NCBI GenBank assembly: GCA_033085395.1
Contig: JANQBS010000089.1
Location: 62,001 to 126,000, forward strand
Direction of reading: 5' to 3'
Length of the DNA: 64,000 bases
Source: Xanthoparmelia taractica
Taxonomy: Eukaryota > Ascomycota > Lecanoromycetes > Lecanorales > Parmeliaceae
Part shown: piece by piece, positions 12,435 to 22,698 of the stretch
Position numbering within the stretch: the first letter of the stretch is position 1
Layout of the letters: the number at the start of each line of letters is the position of its first letter
Translations under genes and position numbers: made by a program
Notes under the pieces: generated by a model
Told to the model about the DNA's origin: nothing
The model's input: the letters and a program-made list of their open reading frames with translations, nothing else
Databases searched by the model: none

Positions 12435-13586
12435 CTACGTCTGCGTAGTCAACCCACTAGATGTGTTCCCACCACCAACGGCCACGGTCAACAACCGCGG
12501 ATTCGGATCTTGCACCGCACCTGATTGATTTACACCATTAGTCGGCGTCACGTCGTCGTACGGAAACGCATAGCCTATTCCGTCCAAGTTGGCCGCATGC
12601 ACGATCCGAGAATAGTGGTTCGTAGTCGCATCCTGGTAGTACTGATTCGGGGTGCCAGTCGGCACGACGGAGTCGATTAGCAGAGTGGAGCGGTTGAAGG
12701 CGGCGCTGAGGCGAGCGATGAGGGCGCCCTTTTCGACATTGGAGCCGAGGGCGAAAGGGCCGGTGGAGCAGCTGAAGATGTCGGCGGCGGAGGGCTGGGT
12801 GAAGGTCAGACCGTTGCCAAAATCGAGGAGGGAGGACGAAGCGTCGACTCGGCCGGATACAGTGCCCCAGGTTGCTTGGGTGTCGATGGAGAGCTGTTGG
12901 GAGGTGTAGCGGGACCAAACTTGGTTGACGTAGTCTTGGTAGTAGCCGTTAAAGAGAGAGGAGTTGAGGACGATGCCGTTGTTGGGGCTCAGAGCGCGCA
13001 GATTGCCGCCGGAGGGCTTTGGGACGATGAGGGAGGACCAGCCTGCGCCGTCGGAGGCGGTTTGGGCCCTCAGGGCTTGGCAGACGGTGTCGAGTCCGTT
13101 GGATGCCATGCCTGAGACATGCTGCGTTGCGTTGGAGGAGTTGGTCAGAGTGAGGGAAATAGGGAGGCAGACAAAGTCGACGTAGGTGATGTTAACGAAA
13201 AGCTCGGCGGCATTGAAGGTAAATTCGCAGAAGTCCCAAGACAAATTTATATTTGGGTCTGATGGATTGGTTACAGACGGCTCGACGAGGGCAGGACCGG
13301 GGTTGAGAAGGAAGGTCAAAGTGCCATCGACAGAGAACCAGATACGGCTTCCCGCAAGGTGAGGAACAGTGACGGTTGTCGTATTACCAGGAGCACCCAG
13401 AGGGATGGCGCAATCCTGGCTAAGGGGCGAGCCGGTAGAGGAAGGCGATGTTGGAAAATAGAAAGTCTTGCCATCGGATTGGAGTAGGAAAAGAGCGTTG
13501 TTGTTGTCGAGCGCTTGGCCAGTGATGTAGGCGTATACGGTACTGGAACTTGTCTGATTCTGCAGGGCGATATTGACAGTAGCCAT
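12435..13586 (-). CDS. GH64-like beta-1,3-glucanase
   Basis: Single exon, 383 aa from the ATG at 13586. The frame is open 26 codons further to an ATG at 13664, but those residues look unlike the family, whose N-terminus normally begins close to the strand matching NIALQNQTSSSTVYAYITG. The protein has the thaumatin-like fold signature of glycoside hydrolase family 64, which cuts beta-1,3-glucan into laminaripentaose in bacteria. Glu121 (WDFCEFTF) and Asp137 (NITYVDFV) are 16 residues apart, the same spacing as the reported catalytic Glu154/Asp170 pair of the Streptomyces enzyme, so activity is plausible. No signal peptide is visible at either start. The role may be cell-wall remodelling; this is inferred. 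Confidence 0.88.
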   Translation of the reverse strand: MATVNIALQNQTSSSTVYAYITGQALDNNNALFLLQSDGKTFYFPTSPSSTGSPLSQDCAIPLGAPGNTTTVTVPHLAGSRIWFSVDGTLTFLLNPGPALVEPSVTNPSDPNINLSWDFCEFTFNAAELFVNITYVDFVCLPISLTLTNSSNATQHVSGMASNGLDTVCQALRAQTASDGAGWSSLIVPKPSGGNLRALSPNNGIVLNSSLFNGYYQDYVNQVWSRYTSQQLSIDTQATWGTVSGRVDASSSLLDFGNGLTFTQPSAADIFSCSTGPFALGSNVEKGALIARLSAAFNRSTLLIDSVVPTGTPNQYYQDATTNHYSRIVHAANLDGIGYAFPYDDVTPTNGVNQSGAVQDPNPRLLTVAVGGGNTSSGLTTQT

Positions 13587-14234
13587 TGCGTTGGTTCTAC
13601 AGATGCTGGTCTGTAGATAGGGGCCGCGTGCGCGTGGATCGATCTTGGAAGAAAGAAGATGCAAACGGAATGGTCGGGCGAAGAAAAGTATTTACAGAAA
13701 AAAAGAGCACACAGTATATACAATATGTACAAGAATCGAAGGAAGATGAGATGAGGCACAGACTCGGCCGAGGAGGACCGTCTTGCTCTATATAAGAGGT
13801 TGAACTGGAAAAGAATACCGTTTGAGGACAGAGCAGGTGGCCCGGTAAGCCAGCAGCACACCTTTAGAACTTGGACCACTCGGACCACTCAACCGGGATC
13901 CCAAACGTCTGCAAGAGAAAGATGTAGGTCACACGAACGATAGGCGAAGATTCAATTCAATGCTGTTTGAAGAAATGACTGGTTCTTAGCAAATGGAAAC
14001 ACCAAACACAAGAGGAGATAAATGCGGAGAATATAGAATATCAATGTCAAGTGTCTGTTGTCTCGTGCTGAAACTGCCTACCTTAGGGCTTACTCGCGTA
14101 ATTTATCCGTGGGCTAGAGTAGCGTTAAAATCGAAAAATACCATGCAAAAACGCGTCTCATCCAGATCTTCAAATGTTGGCGACTGACCTTCCCCGCAAA
14201 AAGTCTGCCACATTTCTATCTGGCCATCTCGATC
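13587..14234. promoter_or_regulatory. Divergent promoter region, GH64-like / CCT2
   Basis: 648 bp between two genes that point away from each other, so it should hold both promoters. A TATATAAG string occurs at about 13789-13796. No other site is clear. Confidence 0.5.
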
Positions 14235-15978
14235 ATGGTGCGTGACTCTAAGACACATGTCAGGCAGGAACTCACCATCCCTAGGCTGCCTTTAATCCTA
14301 CCCAGATTTTCGCCGACGAGGTCACAGAAGAGAAGGGCGAGAATGCGCGTCTCTCCGCTTTTGTCGGCGCAATCGCCGTGGGCGACTTGGTCAAAAGCAC
14401 ACTGGGACCGAAGGGAATGGATAAGATATTACAATCAGCGTACCTGTGCCCCTACACCTTTCCACAGCCTCGGATGCTGACTTGGACTAGCTCAACAGGC
14501 GAGATAATGGTCACAAATGACGGTGCCACAATCCTCAAAGCAATAGCATTGGATAATGCGGCAGCAAAAGTGCTCGTCAATATATCAAAGGTGCAAGACG
14601 ACGAAGTCGGAGATGGAACTACGTCTGTAACGGTATTGGCGGCAGAGTTACTACGGGAGGCGGAGAAGTTGGTGGAGAAGAAGATACATCCACAAACAAT
14701 CATTGAAGGCTATCGGATAGCAAGTAATGTGGCCCTTGCTGCCCTGGAAGCCACAGCCGTCGACCACAGCAGAGATAAGGAGGCGTTCCGTAAGGATCTT
14801 ATGGCAATAGCACGGACAACACTCAGCTCCAAGGTGCTCAGTCAGGATCGAAATCATTTCGCGGAGCTTGCTTGTGATGCTGTCTTGCGGATGAGAGGCT
14901 CTACGGATCTAAGTCATATCCAAATAATCAAGAAGGCTGGCGGAAAGCTGAATGACTCTTATCTGGATGAGGGCTTCATCCTGGACAAGCAGATAGGCGT
15001 CAATCAACCGAAGAGACTTGAGAATGCCAAGATACTTGTTGCTAATACCGCCATGGACACGGACAAGATCAAGATCTTTGGGGCGAGGGTCAAGGTCGAG
15101 TCGACAGGAAAATTAGCCGAGCTAGAAAAGGCTGAGCGGGAGAAGATGAAGGCTAAGGTGGAGAAGATCAAGAGTCACGGCATCAATTGTTTCGTCAATC
15201 GACAGCTCATATATAACTGGCCGGAGCAGCTTTTCTCGGACGCTGGCATCGTTTCGATAGAACACGCAGATTTCGACGGCATTGAACGATTAGCGTTGGT
15301 CACCGGAGGAGAGATTGCCTCAACCTTTGACCATCCGGAAAGTGTAAAGTTGGGCCACTGTGACCTTATTGAAGAGGTTATCATTGGAGAAGATACGTTG
15401 ATCAAATTTTCGGGCGTTGCGGCGGGACAAGCCTGCACCATTGTATTACGCGGAGCAACCGAGCAGTTACTGGATGAGGCTGAACGGTCATTGCATGACG
15501 CCTTGGCTGTGCTGTCCCAGACCGTGCGGGAACCCAAGACTACGCTCGGTGGGGGATGCGCAGAGATGGTCATGGCTAAGGCGGTTGAGCAGGCCGCACC
15601 GAATGTTACAGGCAAAAAGGCAATCGCGGTGGACTCTTTTGCAGCTGCACTGCGTCAGCTTCCCACCATCCTTGCGGACAATGCCGGATTCGATTCGAGT
15701 GATCTGGTAGCAAGGCTGAAGACGGCGATATACAAAGGGATGACGAGCTCAGGATTGGATCTCCTGCGAGCTGGGGGTGGCATTGCAGACATGAGGGAGC
15801 TGGGAGTGATTGAGAGCTACAAGCTGAAGCGGGCTGTGGTATCTTCTGCCAGTGAAGCAGCAGAGGTAAGAGGATGCTGGCAGTGGACACGGTGGTCGTG
15901 TGACTGACATTTTTACAGCTCCTGTTACGGGTTGACAACATCATTCGAAGCGCACCAAGGAAACGGGAAAGGATGTAG
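14235..15978 (+). CDS. CCT2: T-complex chaperonin subunit beta (CCT2)
   Basis: Subunit of the cytosolic TRiC/CCT ring that folds actin, tubulin and other proteins with ATP. Four exons: 14235-14237, 14285-14439, 14491-15865 and 15919-15978, giving 530 aa, the normal length. Exon 1 is just the ATG; the intron starts at the next base (GTGCGT..CTAG, 47 nt) and exon 2 then gives AAFNPTQIFADEVTEEKGEN, the usual CCT2 N-terminus. The second junction gives QSA/STGEIM and the last adds LLLRVDNIIRSAPRKRERM, both typical. Group II chaperonin ATP motifs are present: VKSTLGPKGMDK near residue 40, NDGATIL at about 62-68 and GDGTTS at 93-98. The tiny first exon is inferred from family agreement and frame. 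Confidence 0.96.
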
Positions 15979-16780
15979 GTGATGGTGGGAAAGTCTTTAA
16001 TATCCGATCATGTGCATGGAGCGGAGTTTGAGCGACCTGCCAAGCAGCAGATAGAGATTTGTCATGGATGTTGATTGGAAGCTTTGCCACATTTATTCAT
16101 GCCGGCATCAGGGAGGGAGGCATAAAAAATGTTCAGCTCCGCCTGCAAGCATCTAAGGTACCTGCAAATGCCGCTTTGACATTTCTACCATCGATCGTCT
16201 TGCCACTGAATGCTGGCGTCCCACTTTTTGATGTTGAAGTTGAAAAGGCGACAAAGGATCAAACAACGGTTTGAAGTTGCTTCTTGTACTTGGTTCGAAA
16301 CTGAATATGTACAAAGCATGTTTTCTGTCGTTGCTCGAAGTCGTACCTCCGTACCTGTTGGAAAACGCGGCTATACATCGGGCCGAGGCCGCTCTAGACT
16401 CCCTTTTGTGATTGGGCGGACAATCGGGGGGGTTCCAGATCTGAGAAAGAGCTAGATCCTAATCAGGTAAGACTGCGACAGGTTCGGCTGAGCAAGTTAG
16501 CGCCCATAATATATTACGAAGTATTCCCCATCTGCTACGCCCTTTCGTCTGACATCCTTCAACAAGCCCCTTGCATTCCTTCCCACTGTTACATCAACCT
16601 ACATATCTACATCTATTTGGTTATATCCTACTTATAACGTCCTCACTCGTATACAACCTGCTTGCTTCCACAATGTCTTGCCTTTCAATCAGGCTGGACC
16701 AATGCACTTTTCCCTCTTCTTGCATCGAAACCATCAACGCTAATTATTGATCCACCGAACGGGCATCCATCCCCACCATC
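15979..16780. other. Intergenic between CCT2 and IRE1
   Basis: Short ORFs near 16059-16455 show no family signature. The last 250 bases, rich in C, T and A, probably hold the IRE1 promoter and leader. A small upstream ATG at 16662 opens a frame that overlaps the IRE1 start, so a regulatory upstream ORF is possible. Confidence 0.5.
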
Positions 16781-19700
16781 ATGCGTCGGCCTCCGGGCCA
16801 TGCCAGGACGGTGGTTTCAGCATTGGCTGTATCTCTGCTCATACTACCTCTCTTGCTGGCCTCACAGCAGCTGCCTCAGCAACAACATCGCAAATCACCA
16901 CACGAGCACCCTGCCATTGACCACCACACACACGCCGCATCATCTGGCACTCAAGATGAAAGTAAATTCGAGACCACAGACTACAAACATCTAAAAGACA
17001 CAACACTGAACCAACGAAAAGCGAGCGCCGTCTCTACAAACCCTCTAGCTCTGGCCGGCGAAGACCGTGCTGTGCGAGCTGTCCAACCTGCCCGAGGCTC
17101 TGGCAAGTCAGCCGGGCTTACTACGCCGCTCAATGCGCGCTCGTTGCAGGACTGGCAAGTCGAGGACTTTGTACTACTGGCGACCGTAGACGGATCCATC
17201 CACGCAAGAGATAGGAAGACAGGAGCACCAAAATGGAAGTTGGAGGTGGATAGACCCATGGTCGAGACGGTATACCATGTACCAAACAATTCACTGCTCG
17301 ATGGATCAAAGCCCGAGTACGACTTTCTTTGGATTGTGGAGCCCAGCCGGGACGGTGATATCTACATCTACAATCAAGGCGGCCTGGGTGGCTTACAGAA
17401 GTTGCACCTAACAGTCAAGCAGTTAGTGGCTGACATGTCGCCATACGAAAGTGTAGACCCTGCTGTGGTTTACAATGGAGAGAAGAAGACCAAGCTCTAT
17501 ACAGTGGATGCAACGACAGGCACCATCAGCAAAGTCTTCGGTTCTGGAGGATCTCTGAGCAAAGAGCCAAGATGCCCAAAACCGGGCGGCCTTGATGTCC
17601 TTGACGATGAAGAGTGCGCCACCAGAGGCTCTTTTGTCCTTGGCAGGACTGAATACACAATCACAATTCAAAATCGCGATACCACCGAGCCCATCTGTAC
17701 CTTGAAATACTCAGAGTGGGGCCCCAATACTCGAGATGGGGACTTGCATAGCCAGTACTCTAGCACCATGGACAATAAGTACATCTATCCATTACACGAC
17801 GGAAGCATCTTCGGCTGGGACTACGGCCAGATCATGGACAGGCAGAAGTCATATACCCAAAAGCTCTCCTCTCCCGTCGTCCGAGTCTTTGACGTAGCCC
17901 GTCCGATGCTGATCGATGATCATGATCCGCAGCTTATAGTGTTGCCTCAGCCTGTGGGCCCTGTCGACAACGAGATCTATGATACCTTTAGCGCAAAGAA
18001 TCGGATATTTATCAACCACACCGAAGCTGGAGGATGGTTCGCTATGTCTGAGAATACCTATCCATTAGTGACCGGCAAAGCGAAGGCGGCCCAATGCTAC
18101 GATAGAGATTGGGTGGAAATGACCACATCAATGCACTCTTTGACCCTCGCCCAGCGCCAGGAAGGCTTCGTCGGCGTACATGCACTTTCTGAGCTGGAGC
18201 CAAGACCAGGTAGTGGTCTAACAATTTCTGGACCCGAAATCCCTGCGGCCAAAGAATCCCAAATCGAAGTTTCCCAAGATTCGTCTTTGTCAACCTCGTT
18301 GCCAATCATAGGTAATAGCAAAATCATTGGGACTGCTGTCGACAATTTCTCTGACATATTCGTTCTGTGTTTCATCCTCGCCGTGGGTACCTTTCTATAT
18401 ATCAATTGGAGGCCAATCTTCAGGCACATCAGAAAGCGTTTGGAGCTAGAGCAAAGTATACCCTCTTTGCAGCAGCAATTTCCTTCCGTACCATCATCCC
18501 CCGTCACGGCAATGCCGTACGCGCCAGAGAATCTTTCAATCGTCGAGGATGACAAACCCAAAGAAATCGCAATCAAGGCAGAGGGCGGCATCACTGAAGC
18601 CAGTCCTACAATGCTAGAGCCGCCATCAAACTTGTCTCGTAGTCGAACTGACTCCCTGCAAGATCGTGGCCGTAACGAAACAATTAGCGGCGATCGGACA
18701 CAGGACCCATCTCCCGGACCGGACGAAGTTGAAGAAATGGGATCCCCCCTGCCCGGCAAGAAGAAGGCTCGTCGCGGGCAACGAGGGGGGGTCAAGCGTA
18801 ACAAGAAAAACAGAACCGACAGCAAGCACGAATCCAAAGATGATACCGAGGGGACGACAAAAGAAGTCTCTAAGATATCGTCGGAAGCAGCGGTACAGCC
18901 GGAAAGCATCAAAGCCTCTCCTCAAGCCTCTCCTCCACCTGCAAGCGATATGACCGAAGTCACTGGACCCGTCATCAAAATCGGACATTTGAGCGTCAAC
19001 TTGGATGACATTTTGGGGCATGGTGGCCACGGAACAATGGTGTTCAAGGGCTCTTTTGGCGGTAGGGATGTTGCTGTGAAGCGTATGCTCAAGGAGTTCT
19101 ATGATGTTGCCTCTCATGAGGTCAGTCTGCTTCAACAGCATGATGACCATCCCAACGTCATACGATACTTTGACAAAGAGACTGCTGGTAGTTTCCTCTA
19201 CATCGCTCTCGAGCTTTGTCCTGCCTCACTACTCGATGTGATCGAGAGACCGAGGGACTTTCCGGCGTTGGTTCCCTTCAGCGGGCTCAATACACCCAAC
19301 ATATTGAAGCAAATTACCTCCGGAATCCACTATTTACACTCCCTCAAAATCGTTCATCGAGACATCAAACCGCACAACATCTTGGTTTCAGCACCCAAAC
19401 TCACCATTGCCAATCAGTCTACGACGCAGCCACCGCGCCTCCTCATTTCGGACTTCGGGCTCTGTAAGAAGCTTGAAGGCGACCAAAATTCATTCCGGGC
19501 GACAACCGCCTTTGCCGCAGGCACTTCTGGGTGGCGTGCCCCCGAGCTGCTTGTCGATGACGACCCCCTGCTGAAGTCGACGAATTCCGCCCTCAATCCT
19601 GTGACTTCAGACATGACCAACAACTCCGAACCGCTTGTTGTCGACCCGCAAACCAACCGCCGCGCAACACGCGCAATTGACATATTCTCTCTCGGTTGTG

Positions 19701-20344
19701 TCTTTTACTACTGCCTGACGCAAGGATCACATCCTTTTGACAAGGACGGCAAATTCATGCGAGAAGCCAATATCGTCAAAGGCTTGTACGATTTAGAAGC
19801 TTTGACAATTTTGGGAGACTACCAGTGGGAAGCGAAAGTGCTCGTTGGCCAGATGTTGAGTCATAACCCAAAGGAAAGGCCTGATGCCGCAACCATCCTG
19901 ACACATCCCTTCTTCTGGGGTGCCGAAGATCGTCTGGAGTTCCTTTGCCATGTCAGCGATGCCTTTGAATCCGAGAAGTACAACGAGCGGGAAGACAAGC
20001 CGTCGGAGCCTCTTGCATACCTCGAAAGCCACGCCCCTCGCATCAATAAAGAATACGGCGGTGATTTTCTGCGCGCACTACCTCAGTCGTTCAAAGACAC
20101 CCTGGGCAAGCAGCGCAAGTACAAGGGGGAAAGTCTGCTTGATCTACTGCGAGCGCTGCGGAACAAGAAGAATCACTACGAAGACATGCCGGACGCGGTC
20201 AAGGAGAGGGTGGGCCCGTTGCCTGCGGGATATTTGGGCTTTTGGTCGAGGAAGTTTCCGAGCTTGTTGTTGACTTGTTGGAGTGTGGTGAAGGAGTTGG
20301 GGTGGGAGGAGAGGGATCGGTTTAAGAAGTATTATGAAGGTTGA
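16781..20344 (+). CDS. ire1: IRE1 unfolded-protein-response kinase/endoribonuclease
   Basis: ER transmembrane sensor that, when unfolded proteins build up, oligomerises and splices HAC1/hacA mRNA. Intronless, 1187 aa. Residues 1-27 form a signal peptide (VVSALAVSLLILPLLLAS). The luminal beta-rich sensor runs to about 520, with one membrane span at about 525-543 (DIFVLCFILAVGTFLYINW). A basic, low-complexity linker is followed by a kinase domain (about 735-1042) with GHGGHGTMVFKG, VAVKRM, HRDIKPHN (Asp861) and SDFG. The KEN RNase domain fills the C-terminus. Its Y, R, N and H residues in KYKGESLLDLLRALRNKKNH sit at the same spacing (0, +13, +14, +18) as Tyr1043, Arg1056, Asn1057 and His1061 of yeast Ire1, so the RNase looks intact. 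Confidence 0.97.
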   Translation: MRRPPGHARTVVSALAVSLLILPLLLASQQLPQQQHRKSPHEHPAIDHHTHAASSGTQDESKFETTDYKHLKDTTLNQRKASAVSTNPLALAGEDRAVRAVQPARGSGKSAGLTTPLNARSLQDWQVEDFVLLATVDGSIHARDRKTGAPKWKLEVDRPMVETVYHVPNNSLLDGSKPEYDFLWIVEPSRDGDIYIYNQGGLGGLQKLHLTVKQLVADMSPYESVDPAVVYNGEKKTKLYTVDATTGTISKVFGSGGSLSKEPRCPKPGGLDVLDDEECATRGSFVLGRTEYTITIQNRDTTEPICTLKYSEWGPNTRDGDLHSQYSSTMDNKYIYPLHDGSIFGWDYGQIMDRQKSYTQKLSSPVVRVFDVARPMLIDDHDPQLIVLPQPVGPVDNEIYDTFSAKNRIFINHTEAGGWFAMSENTYPLVTGKAKAAQCYDRDWVEMTTSMHSLTLAQRQEGFVGVHALSELEPRPGSGLTISGPEIPAAKESQIEVSQDSSLSTSLPIIGNSKIIGTAVDNFSDIFVLCFILAVGTFLYINWRPIFRHIRKRLELEQSIPSLQQQFPSVPSSPVTAMPYAPENLSIVEDDKPKEIAIKAEGGITEASPTMLEPPSNLSRSRTDSLQDRGRNETISGDRTQDPSPGPDEVEEMGSPLPGKKKARRGQRGGVKRNKKNRTDSKHESKDDTEGTTKEVSKISSEAAVQPESIKASPQASPPPASDMTEVTGPVIKIGHLSVNLDDILGHGGHGTMVFKGSFGGRDVAVKRMLKEFYDVASHEVSLLQQHDDHPNVIRYFDKETAGSFLYIALELCPASLLDVIERPRDFPALVPFSGLNTPNILKQITSGIHYLHSLKIVHRDIKPHNILVSAPKLTIANQSTTQPPRLLISDFGLCKKLEGDQNSFRATTAFAAGTSGWRAPELLVDDDPLLKSTNSALNPVTSDMTNNSEPLVVDPQTNRRATRAIDIFSLGCVFYYCLTQGSHPFDKDGKFMREANIVKGLYDLEALTILGDYQWEAKVLVGQMLSHNPKERPDAATILTHPFFWGAEDRLEFLCHVSDAFESEKYNEREDKPSEPLAYLESHAPRINKEYGGDFLRALPQSFKDTLGKQRKYKGESLLDLLRALRNKKNHYEDMPDAVKERVGPLPAGYLGFWSRKFPSLLLTCWSVVKELGWEERDRFKKYYEG

Positions 20345-20866
20345 AAATGGAGGGGGAAGTGTAGCAGTCATGGTTGGATTTGAATTTTTGAGTAGGCGTA
20401 CATTGGGATTTGTTGCATTAGTGTGGGATGATTCTGGCACATAGTTTGTATTCAATAGCAGAAAGCAGCTGTGGACAACATTCTTCCCAATACTTTTGAT
20501 CAGTCCATACCATGTAGATTTTTCAACCCTCGGTAGTCTGTATACATAGATTCGTTTTTAAGATTCTATTTGAGATTAGGCTTCAAGCCGGTTGTTCCCG
20601 TAATCCTGAGTTGCCAATGCTCACCATCTGGAAGTCGGATAGGGTAGCTCTTTCTTCTCGACCGACCTTACTTACGCGCAGGGGAGCTTTTATAATTCTT
20701 CATCTATTTTCTATTTATTTGAATGTCTTTCGATTTCCTCGGCTTGAGATTGACCATGGTACAGAGATCTTCGTGTACACTAGCCAAGCGTCTGAGATCC
20801 TTGGTAAATCGCTTTTTTGTTGTTACTTGACTTGAGTGGATTCAAAGATGCAAATGGTCCAAAAAC
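20345..20866. other. Intergenic, convergent 3' ends
   Basis: Lies between the convergent IRE1 and AIG1-like genes. No coding signal; presumably both terminators and 3' UTRs. Confidence 0.6.
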
Positions 20867-21720
20867 TCATCCTCGGATCCCCATCCCCTTGGCCATATAA
20901 TCCGCCTGCCTCGCCATGCCACCCGCTGCTTCGGGGATGGCGCTCTCATCTAATGGCGTTCCCTGCCCTTGCCTTTTCGTGGATTCCAGTTGCTCCTTCC
21001 CATTCACGGTCTCGTAGAGAGCTTTTAACATCACGGTACTCCCCGTCATCACCAGTGCGCTCAGGGTAAAAAGCCCCACTCGTCCTTTCGTACTCACCAT
21101 GTCGAAGATGGGGTAGGGATAGTATCCGTTATGCTGCGCGCACGTCTCGACCCAGGGCCAGTAGAGAAAGGCGAGGGCGCTGGATATGGTGAAGGCTTGC
21201 ATGGCGGAGACGGTCCATGGTGGGGAGAAGAGGAGGAAATCCACGGTGAGGAGGATGCTGGGGATGGCGTGGAAGCTCAGATCCGCTGCTAGAGGCAGCT
21301 GGGCCCATTCTGGTATTACGAGGTTCTTGTCGATGATGCGGAGGGACCAGTAGAGGATGCTGATGAGGACTTGGAGGGGGGTGGTGCAGATTGAGAGGGT
21401 GTTTTTGAGGCGGAAGAGGGTGGGGGATAAGGTGGTGTTTGCGAGGAGGCCGGTGGTGAAGGTGAGGAGGGCGAGGGCGAGGCCGATGATGGTGAGGTAT
21501 TGGAAGTGCCAGCCGTAGGCGTCGTTGATGGGGGTTGGGTTGTCGGAGAGGTATTTGAAGGAGTAGATGAAGGAGGAGAGGCCGATGAGCTGGTGGAAGG
21601 GATTAGTGAGGTGTGGGAGAGGGGAGGAGGGGATTTGGGAATAGATCATACGTGGACGGCGGCGGAGAGGGAAGCGGGTTGGGGGGAGGGGAGACGTTGG
21701 AGGGGGTGTTTGTCGGTCAT
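20867..21720 (-). CDS. FAR-17a/AIG1-like membrane protein
   Basis: Polytopic membrane protein of the AIG1/ADTRP family. Animal members are threonine hydrolases of fatty-acid esters of hydroxy fatty acids; fungal roles are not settled. Two exons: 21720-21652 and 21589-20867, giving 263 aa. The frame in exon 2 is open upstream to a false ATG at 21649, but splicing a 62-nt intron (GTATGA..CCAG) adds MTDKHPLQRLPSPQPA and SLSAAVH, which suits fungal members better. About six hydrophobic segments are visible. Candidate catalytic residues are Thr56 in FQYLTIIG and His130 in DLSFHAIP, by analogy with the Thr/His pair of human AIG1; the alignment is by eye. The C-terminal 40 residues are polar. Confidence 0.9.
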
Positions 21721-22698
21721 TATATAAAGGAGGGTATTCTTCTGTTGATTTGTTTATTCAATGTTTATCCTTGTATTATTCAATACAGCATAAATGTAAT
21801 GTACAAGTCTTGTAAGGCGGCACCTTGGAAGTAGTTGTACTTGTCGGAGATTGAGATATCGATGATGGGGAACTGCATGCTTTTGGCGATCTAATCTAAT
21901 CAATCTCTTGCCAAGATTTCAATAGACTTTTTGGAATTGTACGAGTCGGGGGGTTTTTTTATTGTTTTTTTTTTTTCGATTTAAATTGGAATTGATTTTC
22001 TGGAAAGTGATGATGCATCAGATGTTTACCAGCAAGGGAATTATTTGTAATTTTAGCCTGATGTTACACAATTCTTGTCATATCTGATTCTTATTTTTAA
22101 ATCATTCTTATTGTATCTTATCATTTTTAAGTATCATTTATTAATTGATTTTTTATTATTATTTATCATTATTTATTATTATCATTTCTCGCATTTAATC
22201 CCTCGACATCTTCAGCCTAAATCCCAAGTCATCCCCAATCCCCCCATAACTGAACAATTCTAGACCGTCAGCTAATGCAAGCCATCCTCCCCCCCCCCAA
22301 GTTAAAGCCAGGCAACCCTTATATGAGCTTATCATTAACAAGACTAGTGCTCCTTCTTCTTCTTCGTCTCCTTCTTCCCCGTGGTCGCCTTGAAACCTCT
22401 TCCATCCAACCATCAACCTATCTACCATGTGCTCCTCCTGTTGCCTCAATCTTTCCCCAGGCACATCTGTATATATACCACGTCTGCCTGGAGCAGCAGA
22501 GACCCCCCTACGCCCCTCTGCCCGCCCCACTAAGCTTCACCGTCTAATCATCTATACCCCGCCAAAGACATGACTCTTCCGCCTTGAAACATCGCCGTCC
22601 ACAGTCCGGCCAGACCATTGGCCAACACTAGCTCACACCTCGAGCGTTGATACCTGAGAGCCTCCCATCAGCTTCCCCTCTACACCCTCGACATTGAC
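21721..22698. other. Intergenic with AT-rich centre
   Basis: Lies between the 5' ends of two divergent genes. Holds an AT-rich stretch with T runs at about 21,950-22,200 (TTATTATTATTTATC repeats), then a C-rich, CTT-rich leader before the transcription factor. No gene recognised. Confidence 0.6.

Noticed and set aside
12538..13185. Several long ORFs antisense to the GH64-like gene
   Set aside because: They are shadows produced by the gene's GC-rich third positions.
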